From assembly GCA_964604825.1 (NCBI GenBank), contig CAZSAL010000007.1:13662-77661 (forward strand): a DNA stretch of 64,000 nt. Reading direction: 5' to 3'. Below, one piece after another: positions 18,585 through 27,121 of the stretch. The notes under the pieces are model-generated. The model was not told the origin of the DNA. It did no database searches and saw nothing but the letters and a program-made list of their open reading frames with translations. The first letter of the stretch is position 1. Each line of letters starts with the position of its first letter. Position numbers and translations under genes: made by a program. The DNA is from CAZSAL01 sp964604825. GTDB taxonomy: Bacteria > Elusimicrobiota > Elusimicrobia > 2-01-FULL-59-12.

Positions 18585-18605
18585 CCCTCTCCCTTAGGGA
18601 GAGGG
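18585..18605. repeat. dispersed CCCTCTCCC hairpin repeat, copy 3
   Basis: A perfect 9-bp stem (CCCTCTCCC / GGGAGAGGG) with a 3-nt loop, 26 nt after the stop of the FN3 protein gene. It could help end that transcript although no T-run follows. The same sequence marks the point where the ParB remnant loses similarity to its family. Confidence 0.6.
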
Positions 18606-18621
18606 TGGCCAGAGGCCGGGG

Positions 18622-19014
18622 GAGGATTAAACGGGCTATTTCCATCCCATGGCTCATGGAAATGGTGCGGCGCCGCACCATTTCCTGTACCTCAGGAGGC
18701 AATTTCAGCAAAGTAAGGTACTTGCTTGGGGTATTTCTGTCATCAAAACCTGCTTCTTTTGATATTTCCTCTATTGTCTTATTGTATGGGGCTTCTGTTA
18801 AAGCATTGAAAGCATCAGCCTTTTCCATGGGGTTAAGCTCATCCCGCTGGGTATTCTCAACCAGGGACAGATATTCCGCTTCTTTTTCGGCCTTTTCAGC
18901 CATTTCTACCTGCTCTTTCGGGGTTTTAAGCCTTAAAATCTGCAAATAATGCTTCAATCCCAGATTTACCGCTCGAGCGGTATTTTCCCGTAGAGCTTCC
19001 GGCAAGCCGCGCAA
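18622..19014 (-). pseudogene. ParB/Spo0J family remnant
   Basis: On the minus strand an open stretch encodes the central part of a ParB protein: 'LVENTQRDELNPMEKADAF' (box II), then 'TIEEISKEAGFDDRNTPSKYL' (helix-turn-helix) and 'LPPEVQEMVRRRTISMSHG'. The upstream ParB-N part with the GERR motif is missing, and the frame meets a stop a few codons before the inverted repeat at 19040. At the other end it runs into the CCCTCTCCC repeat and would overlap the 3' end of the convergent FN3 protein gene. Only a TTG could start it. No parA is nearby. A broken gene is the simplest reading; a short truncated DNA-binding protein is possible. Confidence 0.65.
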
Positions 19015-19039
19015 GCTTACATATTCTTGGAGTTTACTC

Positions 19040-19132
19040 CAGGGGACGTTGCTGCTTAATTACCTTTTCAAAATTGCGGCAAAACTTACACGTTCAAAAA
19101 AGTAAAAAGCAGTTAAGCAGCTGCGTCCCCTG
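19040..19132. repeat. MITE-like inverted repeat element
   Basis: Two 20-bp arms, CAGGGGACGTTGCTGCTTAA (19040-19059) and TTAAGCAGCTGCGTCCCCTG (19113-19132), pair at 18 of 20 positions around a 53-nt AT-rich spacer. There is no coding capacity. Its position beside a truncated ParB gene suggests a small mobile or REP-like element; the family is not identified. Confidence 0.6.
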
Positions 19133-19154
19133 ACCAGTGGTGGGATAAAACAAA

Positions 19155-19227
19155 AGCCGAGGATCGGACTTGAACCGACAACCGCCTGTTTACAAAACAG
19201 GTGCTCTACCAATTGAGCTACCTCGGC
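19155..19227 (-). tRNA. tRNA-Thr (anticodon TGT)
   Basis: The minus strand folds into a standard cloverleaf. The acceptor stem is GCCGAGG/CCTCGGC. The D-arm is GCTC AATTGGTA GAGC. The anticodon arm is CCTGT-TTTGTAA-ACAGG with anticodon TGT. The T-arm GTCGG-TTCAAGT-CCGAT allows one G-T pair. The 3' CCA is not encoded. It lies 8 nt downstream of rlmB, so it may share its transcript. Confidence 0.95.
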
Positions 19228-19234
19228 AAATCGA

Positions 19235-19960
19235 CTATTTGGGCCGGCACATCTCATACAACAAAATCGAAGAAGCGGATGCAACATTCAGCGACCCTAC
19301 AGCGGACCGGAGCGGTATGCCGATTAACCTGTCGCAATGTTCTCTGACCAGGCGGCGCAGCCCTTTCCCTTCGTTACCGACGACCAGGGCCAGACGCTTT
19401 GGCGGCGCATAATTCCATGCAGGTTCGCCGCCTGCTTCGGCGCCCGCGACTTCGAAACCGGCTTCTTTTAACTGGTCGATGGACTGAACAAGGTTGCCAA
19501 CGCGTATTAAAACCAGATGTTCGGCAGCTCCTGCGGAAACTCTAACCGCGGCCTCGCTTACCGGAGAACTGCGCCAGCGCGGAATTACGGCAGCCGCGAC
19601 ATTAAAAAAACCCGCCGTGCGCAGGATGGCTCCAACGTTATGCGGGTCCTGGATTTCATCCAGCAGAATAACGAGCGCGGGCTTATCGGACGCCAGGCCG
19701 CGCAAAAAATCATCAAGCTCCAGATACTTTGCCGCGCTCACCTGCGCCACTAATCCCTGATGATGCGCGCCGCGGACCTTTTGATCCAGAACTTTCCGGT
19801 TCGTCCATTCTATCGGCACGCCCCGCTCACGGGCCGTGCGGACGATCTCGTCCACCTGCCCGCCCTGGATTCCTTCCATGATCCAGAGCTTGTGCAATGA
19901 ACGCTTTCCCGCCTGCAGGACTTCCCAAACCGGGCGCCTGCCAAAAACCCATTCGTCCAT
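19235..19960 (-). CDS. rlmB: 23S rRNA (guanosine-2'-O)-methyltransferase RlmB-type (SpoU/TrmH family)
   Basis: A 241-aa SPOUT methyltransferase. An N-terminal L30e-like substrate-binding domain (residues 1-75) is followed by the SpoU domain with its three motifs: 'DPHNVGAILRTA' (motif 1, catalytic Asn/Arg), 'LALVVGNEGKGL' (motif 2) and 'IPLRSAVGSLNVASASSILLYE' region (motif 3). RlmB methylates G2251 in the 23S rRNA P loop using S-adenosylmethionine. It starts 1 nt after the cysS stop. The cysS-rlmB pairing is common in bacteria. TrmH is a less likely alternative because of the L30e-like extension. Confidence 0.92.
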   Translation of the reverse strand: MDEWVFGRRPVWEVLQAGKRSLHKLWIMEGIQGGQVDEIVRTARERGVPIEWTNRKVLDQKVRGAHHQGLVAQVSAAKYLELDDFLRGLASDKPALVILLDEIQDPHNVGAILRTAGFFNVAAAVIPRWRSSPVSEAAVRVSAGAAEHLVLIRVGNLVQSIDQLKEAGFEVAGAEAGGEPAWNYAPPKRLALVVGNEGKGLRRLVREHCDRLIGIPLRSAVGSLNVASASSILLYEMCRPK

Positions 19961-19961
19961 T

Positions 19962-21395
19962 TTAGCTTCCTGCGCGGGGCAACAAGCGTGGCCCCTGAGG
20001 AGTATCTTCTACCGTATAACCGTGCTCCAGAATCGCCTGGCGCAGACGATCCGCTTCCTTCCAGTCTTTGCGGCCGCGGGCTTCTTCCCTGCGGTTGGAC
20101 AATTCCGTGACCTCTGGCGAGATGAAAAGGCTCTGCATGAAGGAAAAAAGGTCCAGTCCAAGGAGATGCGACATTTCCTTCAGACCGTCAAGGATGCACC
20201 GCACGGAACCGATCTGGACCTGGTTCCCGGAAAATTCTTTTTCCAGCTGACCTGCCAGCTGATGCAGTACCCCCAGCGCCTCCGGCGTATTAAAATCATC
20301 CCGCAGCGCTTCACGGAATTCCTCGACCGCCTTTTGGGTCGTGACGAATTCCTCAGGCGCCGGCTTGTCCGCAGATTCCATGACGCGGCTTTGTTTCCGG
20401 ATCAGAAATGTGGCCCGGGCAATGGTGTCCATGAGGTTGGCCCGCGCTTCGCGGCTCTGCTGCAGCAGATCTTCGGAAAAATTCAGAGGAGAGCGGTAGT
20501 GCACGGTCAGCAGCATATAGCGCACAACCGCCGGATGGAACCGTTCAAAAATGTCCGACAAGGAGAAAAAATTCCCCAGAGACTTGGACATTTTCTCCTT
20601 GTTTACCGTCACAAATCCGTTATGAATCCATACGCGCGCGAACGGCGCTCCGGTCGCGGCTTCCGACTGGGCAATTTCATTTTCATGATGCGGAAAAATA
20701 AGATCAAGCCCTCCGCCATGAATATCGAACTTCGGACCCAGATGCTTCAGCGCCATAACCGAACATTCTATATGCCAGCCGGGGCGGCCGCGCCCCCAGG
20801 GGGAGTCCCACAAAGCTTCGGGAGGATCTTCCGGTTTGGCCGCTTTCCATAAAGCGAAATCCAGAGGATCATGTTTATCCTTGTTGACATCCACCCTGGC
20901 GCCGGCCTGCATTTCTTCCAATGGCCGTTTGGACAGCTTTCCATACTGCGGGAACGCTTTTATCGAATAATAAACGTCTCCTCCCAGCACATAAGCGGCT
21001 TTTATCTCAATCAGCCTGCGGATAAGGTTCTGGATATCCGGGATATGCTCCGTGACGCGAGGATACACCTCCGCGCGCTGGATGCCCAGGGCATCCATTT
21101 TGTTGAAAAAGTCATCTATGTTCTGGCGGGCGATTTCCGTGGTTGTCTGGCCTTTTTCTCTGGCCCGGGCAATGATTTTGTCGTCGACATCCGTAAAATT
21201 CTGCACAAAACGGACGTTGTATCCTTCCGCTTTTAACACCCGCCGGATGATGTCAAAAGCGACGTAACACCGCGCATGGCCAAGATGGCATACGTCATAC
21301 GGCGTAATCCCGCAGACATACATTCGAACGGTATTGCCTTCACCCGGAGCGAAAGGCTCTACGGTACCGGAAAAAGTGTTATAGATTTTAATCAT
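19962..21395 (-). CDS. cysS: cysteinyl-tRNA synthetase
   Basis: A 477-aa class I synthetase of usual length. The HIGH motif appears as 'DVCHLGHARCYVAFD' near residue 38, with the zinc-ligand cysteine in 'CGITPYDVCHLG'. A second zinc region is 'WHIECSVMALKHLG'. 'GGGLDLIFPHHENEIAQSEA' is strongly conserved in CysRS. The KMSKS loop is 'EKMSKSLGN'. The C-terminal helical domain binds the tRNA-Cys anticodon. It charges tRNA-Cys in the cytoplasm. The ATG overlaps the ispF stop (ATGA). Confidence 0.97.
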   Translation of the reverse strand: MIKIYNTFSGTVEPFAPGEGNTVRMYVCGITPYDVCHLGHARCYVAFDIIRRVLKAEGYNVRFVQNFTDVDDKIIARAREKGQTTTEIARQNIDDFFNKMDALGIQRAEVYPRVTEHIPDIQNLIRRLIEIKAAYVLGGDVYYSIKAFPQYGKLSKRPLEEMQAGARVDVNKDKHDPLDFALWKAAKPEDPPEALWDSPWGRGRPGWHIECSVMALKHLGPKFDIHGGGLDLIFPHHENEIAQSEAATGAPFARVWIHNGFVTVNKEKMSKSLGNFFSLSDIFERFHPAVVRYMLLTVHYRSPLNFSEDLLQQSREARANLMDTIARATFLIRKQSRVMESADKPAPEEFVTTQKAVEEFREALRDDFNTPEALGVLHQLAGQLEKEFSGNQVQIGSVRCILDGLKEMSHLLGLDLFSFMQSLFISPEVTELSNRREEARGRKDWKEADRLRQAILEHGYTVEDTPQGPRLLPRAGS

Positions 21396-21880
21396 CTGAC
21401 CGTTTTCAGAAGCACAACCGCCTGCGAAGCAATGGCCTCGCCCCGTCCCACGGCATCAAGCCCTTCGTTGGTCTTTCCTTTCACCTGCACATTTCCAACG
21501 TCAATCTTCAGTAACCGGGAAATAGCGGCGCGTATCGCCGCGCGGTGCGGCAAAAGCTTCGGCGCTTCGGCGATTACAACGCAGTCGACATTCGCTACGC
21601 TGCAGCCCTGTTTTTCAACTTCGTGCAGCGCTTTGGAAAGCATCTGCCCGCTGGCTATGTTTTTTGTCAGCGGATCGCCCGGAGGGAAGTAATGACCTAT
21701 ATCCGGAAGCGCCGCCGCGCCGAGCAGGGCATCGGTGACGGCATGCAGCAGCACATCGGCATCGGAATGGCCGTCCAATCCCTTTTCAAAGGGAATCCGT
21801 ACCCCGCCAAGCATCAGCGGCCGTCCTTTTTTCAGCCGGTGGATATCGTAACCTATGCCGACTCTGTATTCGTTATTCAT
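21392..21880 (-). CDS. ispF: 2-C-methyl-D-erythritol 2,4-cyclodiphosphate synthase
   Basis: A 162-aa MEP-pathway enzyme. 'GIGYDIHRL' supplies the metal ligands Asp and His, 'GHSDADVLLHAVTDALLGA' is the ispF signature, and 'DIGHYFPPGDP' forms the substrate loop. It converts CDP-ME 2-phosphate to MEcPP. It overlaps ispD upstream and cysS downstream by 4 nt each. The presence of ispD and ispF together shows non-mevalonate isoprenoid synthesis. Confidence 0.97.
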   Translation of the reverse strand: MNNEYRVGIGYDIHRLKKGRPLMLGGVRIPFEKGLDGHSDADVLLHAVTDALLGAAALPDIGHYFPPGDPLTKNIASGQMLSKALHEVEKQGCSVANVDCVVIAEAPKLLPHRAAIRAAISRLLKIDVGNVQVKGKTNEGLDAVGRGEAIASQAVVLLKTVR

Positions 21881-22566
21881 ATTGATCTTTCATTCATAAT
21901 ACTTCTGGCCAAAATCAGGTCTGGAGGAAATGTAATTTTCAAATTTTCCGCCGACGCCTGTACAAGTTTTACCCGGACACCCAGACGCTCGACAAGCTGG
22001 GAATCATCGGTCGCAGACAGATTTTTACCGGCCCCGTAAGCTTTTTCCAGCAGCCTTCGTTCGAATATCTGCGGGGTCTGCGCCAGCCATGCCTGCTCGC
22101 GCGGCGGCGTCGCGCGGATGAATCCTTTTGCATCAGCAAGTTTGACTGTGTCCCTGCTTGGCCAGGCCGCGATCGCGGCTTTGTACTTTTTCGCCGCCTT
22201 CAGGACCGCCTCGATCTCCTTCGTCCGGATCAACGGCCGCACCGCGTCGTGTACTGCGACCCAGCGGAATCTGTCAGGAACTTCTGCCAACCCCTGTCTG
22301 ACAGAATCGGTCCGGGTTTTCCCTCCGGGGACGATGGACAACAGTTTGGAAAATGACCATCGGCGGCAAAGCCGGCGCACTTCCGGAACATCATCTTTTG
22401 GAACAACCAATACAATCGATCCAAAAGAAGGGCTCTTTTGAAATGCCTGCAGGGACCACCATATGATGGACCTGCCGCGCAGACTTAAATACTGCTTGCG
22501 GACCGTCCCTCCGAAACGCAGGCCTTTTCCACCTGCCACTATCACTGCTGCCGCGTCTTTAGCCAT
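21877..22566 (-). CDS. ispD: 2-C-methyl-D-erythritol 4-phosphate cytidylyltransferase
   Basis: A 229-aa nucleotidyltransferase of the MEP pathway. 'AVIVAGGKGLRFGGTVRKQYL' is the CTP-binding glycine loop with its Arg and Lys, and 'WVAVHDAVRPLI' is the family signature with the catalytic-site Asp and Arg. It makes CDP-ME from MEP and CTP. I chose the ATG at 22566, which overlaps the preceding stop as TGATG, over a TTG one codon earlier. Confidence 0.96.
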   Translation of the reverse strand: MAKDAAAVIVAGGKGLRFGGTVRKQYLSLRGRSIIWWSLQAFQKSPSFGSIVLVVPKDDVPEVRRLCRRWSFSKLLSIVPGGKTRTDSVRQGLAEVPDRFRWVAVHDAVRPLIRTKEIEAVLKAAKKYKAAIAAWPSRDTVKLADAKGFIRATPPREQAWLAQTPQIFERRLLEKAYGAGKNLSATDDSQLVERLGVRVKLVQASAENLKITFPPDLILARSIMNERSI

Positions 22567-23558
22567 CAATCTCTATCTTTATCGCGTATCTTTGTGAAAA
22601 TCATCCGGCCGGCAGAAGTCTGGAGAACGGACGAAACCACAACATCCACCTTCCTGCCTACCGCTCTGCGGCCCTCTTCCACGACAACCATGGTACCGTC
22701 ATCAAGATAGCCTACGCCCTGTTCTTTTTCCTTTCCTTCCTTGGCTATATAAATCACCATCTGCTCACCGGGGAGAACGGCCGGCTTAAGCGCGTTGGCA
22801 AGATCATTGACGTTGAGCACGGCAACCCCCTGCAGGGCGGCCACCTTGTTCAGATTGAAGTCTGTCGTAAGGATCTTCGCGTCCACTTCCTTTGCCAGTT
22901 GAACAAGCTTGCCGTCCACATCCTTTATCTCCGGAAAATCCTTTTCGTAGATTTTTATTTTTATATCCGGATGGTTCTGCAGCCGCTGCAGGATATCAAG
23001 GCCCCTGCGTCCACGGGCACGCCTGGCGCTATCAGCGGAATCGGCGATATCCTGGAGCTCTTTAAGAATAAAGCGCCCAACGATCAATGGGCCTTCCAAG
23101 AACTTGGTTTCATAAACATCGGCAACCCTGCCATCAATTATTGCCGAAGTATCTATGGTCTTGGCGTCGCCGCCCCGGTGACGACCTTTTAACGGTAATC
23201 CGTCCTCATCAAGCTGGTCCAGCTCCTGCTGCCGCCGGACCGCAATTACCATTCCCAGATAAGTTAGAACCAAGTATACGTAAGGCGAGTATTTATGATA
23301 AGTCACGGAAAGCCTGGGATCGCTTACCAGAATAACGGCTTCATTTAGAAACCAGGCAAAGATCAATCCCAGACCGCCGCCGATAATGCCAAACAGCAGA
23401 TGATTCAGCGAAACCCTTTGGATAATAATTTCTGCTCCGATGATAACAAGGGCCGCAGCAACGCCGACGATGATTCCTTTGGCATCGCTGGAAACCTGAT
23501 ACCAGCCAATGATCGGGAATATCACAATGGCGAGTAACCGCATTAACCACAAACTCAT
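22566..23558 (-). CDS. PIN and TRAM domain membrane protein (YacL type)
   Basis: A 330-aa protein. Four hydrophobic helices occupy residues about 1-110. A PIN nuclease-like domain begins 'DTSAIIDGRVADVYET', with acidic residues repeated in 'DADKILTTDFNLNK'-like context ('VDAKILTTDFNLNKVA'). A C-terminal TRAM domain includes 'GVGYLDDGTMVVVEEGRRAVG'. The same family sits next to radA, ispD and ispF in many Gram-positive and other bacteria. RNA or DNA cleavage by this family is inferred from the PIN fold; the target is unknown. It overlaps radA by 4 nt. Confidence 0.88.
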   Translation of the reverse strand: MSLWLMRLLAIVIFPIIGWYQVSSDAKGIIVGVAAALVIIGAEIIIQRVSLNHLLFGIIGGGLGLIFAWFLNEAVILVSDPRLSVTYHKYSPYVYLVLTYLGMVIAVRRQQELDQLDEDGLPLKGRHRGGDAKTIDTSAIIDGRVADVYETKFLEGPLIVGRFILKELQDIADSADSARRARGRRGLDILQRLQNHPDIKIKIYEKDFPEIKDVDGKLVQLAKEVDAKILTTDFNLNKVAALQGVAVLNVNDLANALKPAVLPGEQMVIYIAKEGKEKEQGVGYLDDGTMVVVEEGRRAVGRKVDVVVSSVLQTSAGRMIFTKIRDKDRD

Positions 23559-24949
23559 GCCGTTTTCTCTCTTTCTGAGGCTGGAGCGGCTTCCAGAGCC
23601 TCGGACACGCAGTTAACACCCACGTATTCCAATGAAAGATCGCGCAATTCATCCTGAGACTCTTTCAAGCTGCGGCGCGGAACGACCGCCCGTTTGAATC
23701 CCAATTGCGCCGCTTCCGCGAGCCGCAGCGGAAGCGCGCCGACCGAACGGATTTCTCCCCCCAGGCCGACTTCACCAATATAAATCGTCTGCTGATCCAG
23801 CGACTGGTTCCGGTGAGCGCTGGCCATAGCAAGCGCAACACCAAGATCCGCGGCGGGTTCTTTAACCTTCAGACCTCCCACCACGTTCACAAAAATATCT
23901 TCAGTTTCCAGATGCATGCCCAGACGTTTTTCCAGAACCGCGATGAGAAGCAGCACGCGATTATAATCAAATCCCGTAACCATGCGTTTTGGAAAGCCGA
24001 AATGCGTCCGCGTAACAAGCGCCTGGACTTCAAGCATCAGCGGGCGGGTTCCCTCAAGCGCGCCGACGACGACCGCTCCGGGAGCCTGCGTGCGCTCATT
24101 GAGGAAAATTTCCGACGTGCTTTTTACGCCCGCAAGGCCCTGAGAAGTCATGCGGAAGACACCGACTTCATGAGTCGGGCCGAAACGATTCTTATGAGAC
24201 CTGAGGATTCGGAACATCTGTTCGCGCTCGGCTTCGAAATAAAGGACCGTATCTACGATATGCTCCAGAACACGGGGGCCGGCGAGATCTCCTTCTTTCG
24301 TTACATGCCCCAGAAGAAATACCGTTATGCCTTTCGACTTGGCTATGCGCAGGATCTCTGCCGCGCATTCCCTGACCTGGCCGACAGAACCCGGGGCGCT
24401 GGCCAGATCTTCTCGGTATGTAGTCTGTATAGAATCGATGATGCAGAACGAAGGGGATGTTTTATTGATCGCATCAGCCATCCGCGACAGCTCAGTTTCC
24501 GAGACAAGGAACAACTGCTGCGAAACAAGCCCCAGCCTGTGAGCGCGGTCTTTAACCTGCTGAAGTGATTCTTCTCCGGAAATATAAAGGCCTTTCGCGC
24601 CGCTGCGGCACAGGGCATCTGCAACCTGAAGCATCAGCGTCGATTTGCCGATCCCGGGAGCTCCGCCCAGAAGCACCATGGAACCAGGCACCACGCCCCC
24701 TCCCACGACGCGATCGAATTCCCTTATGCCTGCGGGTATCCTTTTGACATGATCGATGACGATATCCGTAAGGGCGACAACATCGGACGAGAAATCTGTA
24801 AGCGGCCTGGCTTTTGGATGCCGGCCTGGTTCCTGCGTCTCCTGCTCTTCCACAAATGAATTCCACGTCTCGCATTCGGGGCAGCGCCCCAGCCAGCGTA
24901 CGCTGGAATAGCCGCACTGCTGGCAGCGGAATAATGTTTTGGTCTTCAT
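23555..24949 (-). CDS. radA: DNA repair protein RadA
   Basis: A RecA-like recombination ATPase of about 464 aa. It has an N-terminal zinc finger (CQQCGYSSVRWLGRCPEC), Walker A 'GGAPGIGKSTLMLQ' near residue 90, 'LYISGEES' and the RadA-specific 'KNRFGPTHEVGVF' (KNRFG motif). A C-terminal Lon-protease-like domain contains 'GGLKVKEPAADLGVALA'. It helps process recombination intermediates. The chosen ATG at 24949 lies 1 nt after the mlaD-like stop; a TTG four codons upstream is possible. Confidence 0.96.
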   Translation of the reverse strand: MKTKTLFRCQQCGYSSVRWLGRCPECETWNSFVEEQETQEPGRHPKARPLTDFSSDVVALTDIVIDHVKRIPAGIREFDRVVGGGVVPGSMVLLGGAPGIGKSTLMLQVADALCRSGAKGLYISGEESLQQVKDRAHRLGLVSQQLFLVSETELSRMADAINKTSPSFCIIDSIQTTYREDLASAPGSVGQVRECAAEILRIAKSKGITVFLLGHVTKEGDLAGPRVLEHIVDTVLYFEAEREQMFRILRSHKNRFGPTHEVGVFRMTSQGLAGVKSTSEIFLNERTQAPGAVVVGALEGTRPLMLEVQALVTRTHFGFPKRMVTGFDYNRVLLLIAVLEKRLGMHLETEDIFVNVVGGLKVKEPAADLGVALAMASAHRNQSLDQQTIYIGEVGLGGEIRSVGALPLRLAEAAQLGFKRAVVPRRSLKESQDELRDLSLEYVGVNCVSEALEAAPASEREKTA

Positions 24950-24950
24950 G

Positions 24951-26351
24951 TCAGCGGGCAAAAGTAACGAACCCTATCAGATAAGCGATGTCGCGGTCTT
25001 CAAATGATAAATTCAATGTTCCGGTGTAGTCGGTTGTTTCTGCGACGTCTTCGGCCTGCACCCCCGCGGTAACGTACTGATTTATCCTGACACGGGCGCC
25101 CGCAGTGTAGTTCGGCAGATTAAACTGCTTGCCTTTGATTACGTCGTTTCTGCCGAAATCAAATCCCTGGCCTACAAGTTCCAGACGGTTCAATACCGGA
25201 ACGTCCCTGTCCTGGAACGGTCGATAACGCACTTCCACACCGCCACGGGACTGGATAAATCCGACAGCGCCGGTGAATGGCCCCCAATGTTCGCCCAGCA
25301 AAGCCATGACTGTATTCTGTCGTTCATAATCAAGCGGTTTATCCTGGAAGGATGTCTTCGTCCCAAGATTCTGGCCTTCAATCAAATAAAATTTCTCAGG
25401 CCGCGGATCCAGTTCTATCCCAACATCTCCCCGGCTGACCTGCGCCTTGAAATCGTAGCGGCCGCCAACTTGCCAGAATGCCCGGACTTTAGTAAAGCGT
25501 GCCATCACTTGCTTGGCAGATTCTGATGTCGCCTTCAAATTTTCCAGAGTCTGTTTCATATCCTCACCGGCCTGCCGGTTGGAAACCAGAGCCCCAATAG
25601 CGCCCTGTCCCTGTTGAACACCCGCGATGATTGTATTCATTCGTTCCAGCGTATCACGCAAGGTATGTACGACTACCTCAATATCATTTTTGCTGTTTGA
25701 AAGGATTTCATCCAGGTGGGCGCTGGCCGATTTTGCATATGAGGAAAATCCCTCCATATTCTTAACAATATTAACAAGTGACTTCCGCTGCTGACCAAGG
25801 GCGGAATTCAGCGAATCCGTTATGGAGCGCAGATTGGCCATGGTAGCGTTAAGATTGTCGCCCAGTTTGCCCCCATGGGTGATAGATTCAAGCGAATTCG
25901 CGGCCTGTTCAAGCAGGTCGTCCAGAGACAACGCCTCCACCCCGTTAATCGTATCGCCGCTGTTGAGCAACTGGGATTCCGGCGCGATTCCCGGCACTGG
26001 AGACCCCGGCATCAGCGCTATGTATTTAGTGCCGATGATTCCCGTGCTGCGAATACGTGCGCTCGCGTTTCTGTACAAAGGAATATTTCTAGCGACACGG
26101 AAAAGAATTACGCCCTTTTCACCCTTAAGCTTGACCTCGCTGACCTCGCCAACCTGCACGCCGGAGATTTTTACCGGCGAATTCTCAGTGATTCCCTCAA
26201 CGTTATTGAAACGGATGTAATACTTTTCCTGCGGCTTAAAATGGATTTCCCCCAGCATAAGAATGCTGACAATCAGCACAATCAATCCGGCCAGAACCAA
26301 AATACCGACTTTGCTTTCCGGAGAAAGACGGGATTCTTGTTCTTCCGCCAT
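24951..26351 (-). CDS. mlaD: MCE/MlaD-family protein with long helical region and C-terminal beta-rich domain
   Basis: A 466-aa protein, far longer than MlaD of enterobacteria (about 180 aa). One N-terminal transmembrane helix (residues 15-33) is followed by an MCE domain (about 38-118; 'SPVKISGVQVGEVSEVKL', 'GIIGTKYIALMPGS'). Residues about 140-285 are predicted helical/coiled-coil. Residues about 289-466 show alternating hydrophobic and polar residues with many Tyr, Phe and Gly ('GGRYDFKAQVSRGDVGIEL', 'GARVRINQYVTAGVQAEDVA', 'IGFVTFAR'), as in outer-membrane beta-barrels. It is probably part of a phospholipid transporter with the adjacent MlaF and MlaE; the barrel assignment is inference. 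Confidence 0.82.
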   Translation of the reverse strand: MAEEQESRLSPESKVGILVLAGLIVLIVSILMLGEIHFKPQEKYYIRFNNVEGITENSPVKISGVQVGEVSEVKLKGEKGVILFRVARNIPLYRNASARIRSTGIIGTKYIALMPGSPVPGIAPESQLLNSGDTINGVEALSLDDLLEQAANSLESITHGGKLGDNLNATMANLRSITDSLNSALGQQRKSLVNIVKNMEGFSSYAKSASAHLDEILSNSKNDIEVVVHTLRDTLERMNTIIAGVQQGQGAIGALVSNRQAGEDMKQTLENLKATSESAKQVMARFTKVRAFWQVGGRYDFKAQVSRGDVGIELDPRPEKFYLIEGQNLGTKTSFQDKPLDYERQNTVMALLGEHWGPFTGAVGFIQSRGGVEVRYRPFQDRDVPVLNRLELVGQGFDFGRNDVIKGKQFNLPNYTAGARVRINQYVTAGVQAEDVAETTDYTGTLNLSFEDRDIAYLIGFVTFAR

Positions 26352-27109
26352 TAAAACTCCCTCACTTTCATCTGGATAGGTCCCCGCGCAGATCCGGTGA
26401 CAAACTGATGCACAATCGGATCCCGGGAATGTTCAATATTATCCGGGACATCCGTTTCGATGATTTTACCTTCATACAGCATGGCGATTCTGTCGGATAC
26501 CTTATAGGCGGATTTCATATCATGAGTAACCACGATAGACGTAATACCGACCTTCTCCTGCAGTCTTAAAATCAGATCGTTTATGACATCCGCCATTATC
26601 GGGTCAAGTCCGGTTGTGGGCTCGTCATACAATATATATTCCGGGTTCATTGCGATAGCCCGGGCTATGGCCACGCGTTTTCTCATCCCGCCGGACAATT
26701 CCGCCGGCTTCAGCGCCTCAATTCCCGACAAACCGACAAGCTCCAGCTTCTCCCGGACGACGCCGGCAATTTCCTGCGGCGGATATTTTTTCAATTGGCG
26801 AAGGCCAAAAGCGACGTTTTCCCCAACGGTAAGAGAATCAAAAAGCGCGCCCCCCTGAAACACGTAGGCAAATTTGTTCTGAATCTTAAAAAGTTCCGCC
26901 TCTTCCATGCGTGATATTTCTTGATCGTCAATGAAAATTTGTCCACGATTCGGACGGAGAAGTCCCACCATCAGCTTCAATGTAACGCTTTTCCCTGTTC
27001 CCGATCCGCCAATGATTGTTAATGTTTCTCTATCACGAATTTCCAGATTGCACCCGGTCAAAACCCGGTGCGCTTTGAACCATTTATGTACATCAACCAG
27101 GCGAATCAA
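26351..27109 (-). CDS. mlaF: MlaF-type ABC transporter ATPase
   Basis: A 252-aa ATP-binding subunit. Walker A is 'GGSGTGKSVTLKLMVGL', the Q-loop region 'FAYVFQGGALFDSLTV', the signature 'LSGGMRKRVAIARAI' and Walker B 'YILYDEPTTGLDP'. The 'GTGKSVTLK' and 'MRKRVAIARAI' wording is typical of MlaF/Mkl proteins that power retrograde or anterograde phospholipid transport. It starts with TTG. It lies 12 nt after mlaE and overlaps the MCE gene by 1 nt (TAATG). Confidence 0.95.
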   Translation of the reverse strand: MIRLVDVHKWFKAHRVLTGCNLEIRDRETLTIIGGSGTGKSVTLKLMVGLLRPNRGQIFIDDQEISRMEEAELFKIQNKFAYVFQGGALFDSLTVGENVAFGLRQLKKYPPQEIAGVVREKLELVGLSGIEALKPAELSGGMRKRVAIARAIAMNPEYILYDEPTTGLDPIMADVINDLILRLQEKVGITSIVVTHDMKSAYKVSDRIAMLYEGKIIETDVPDNIEHSRDPIVHQFVTGSARGPIQMKVREF

Positions 27110-27121
27110 TTCCCACTCTCT

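Noticed and set aside
18622..19014. ParB as part of an active partition or plasmid system
   Set aside because: The key N-terminal domain and any parA or parS-like partner are missing.
19836..20852. Long plus-strand open frame (338 codons) opposite cysS
   Set aside because: The minus strand encodes an intact cysteinyl-tRNA synthetase; the plus-strand product is arginine/phenylalanine-rich shadow.
23705..24568. Plus-strand open frame (287 codons) opposite radA
   Set aside because: RadA motifs are complete on the minus strand, so this frame is a shadow.
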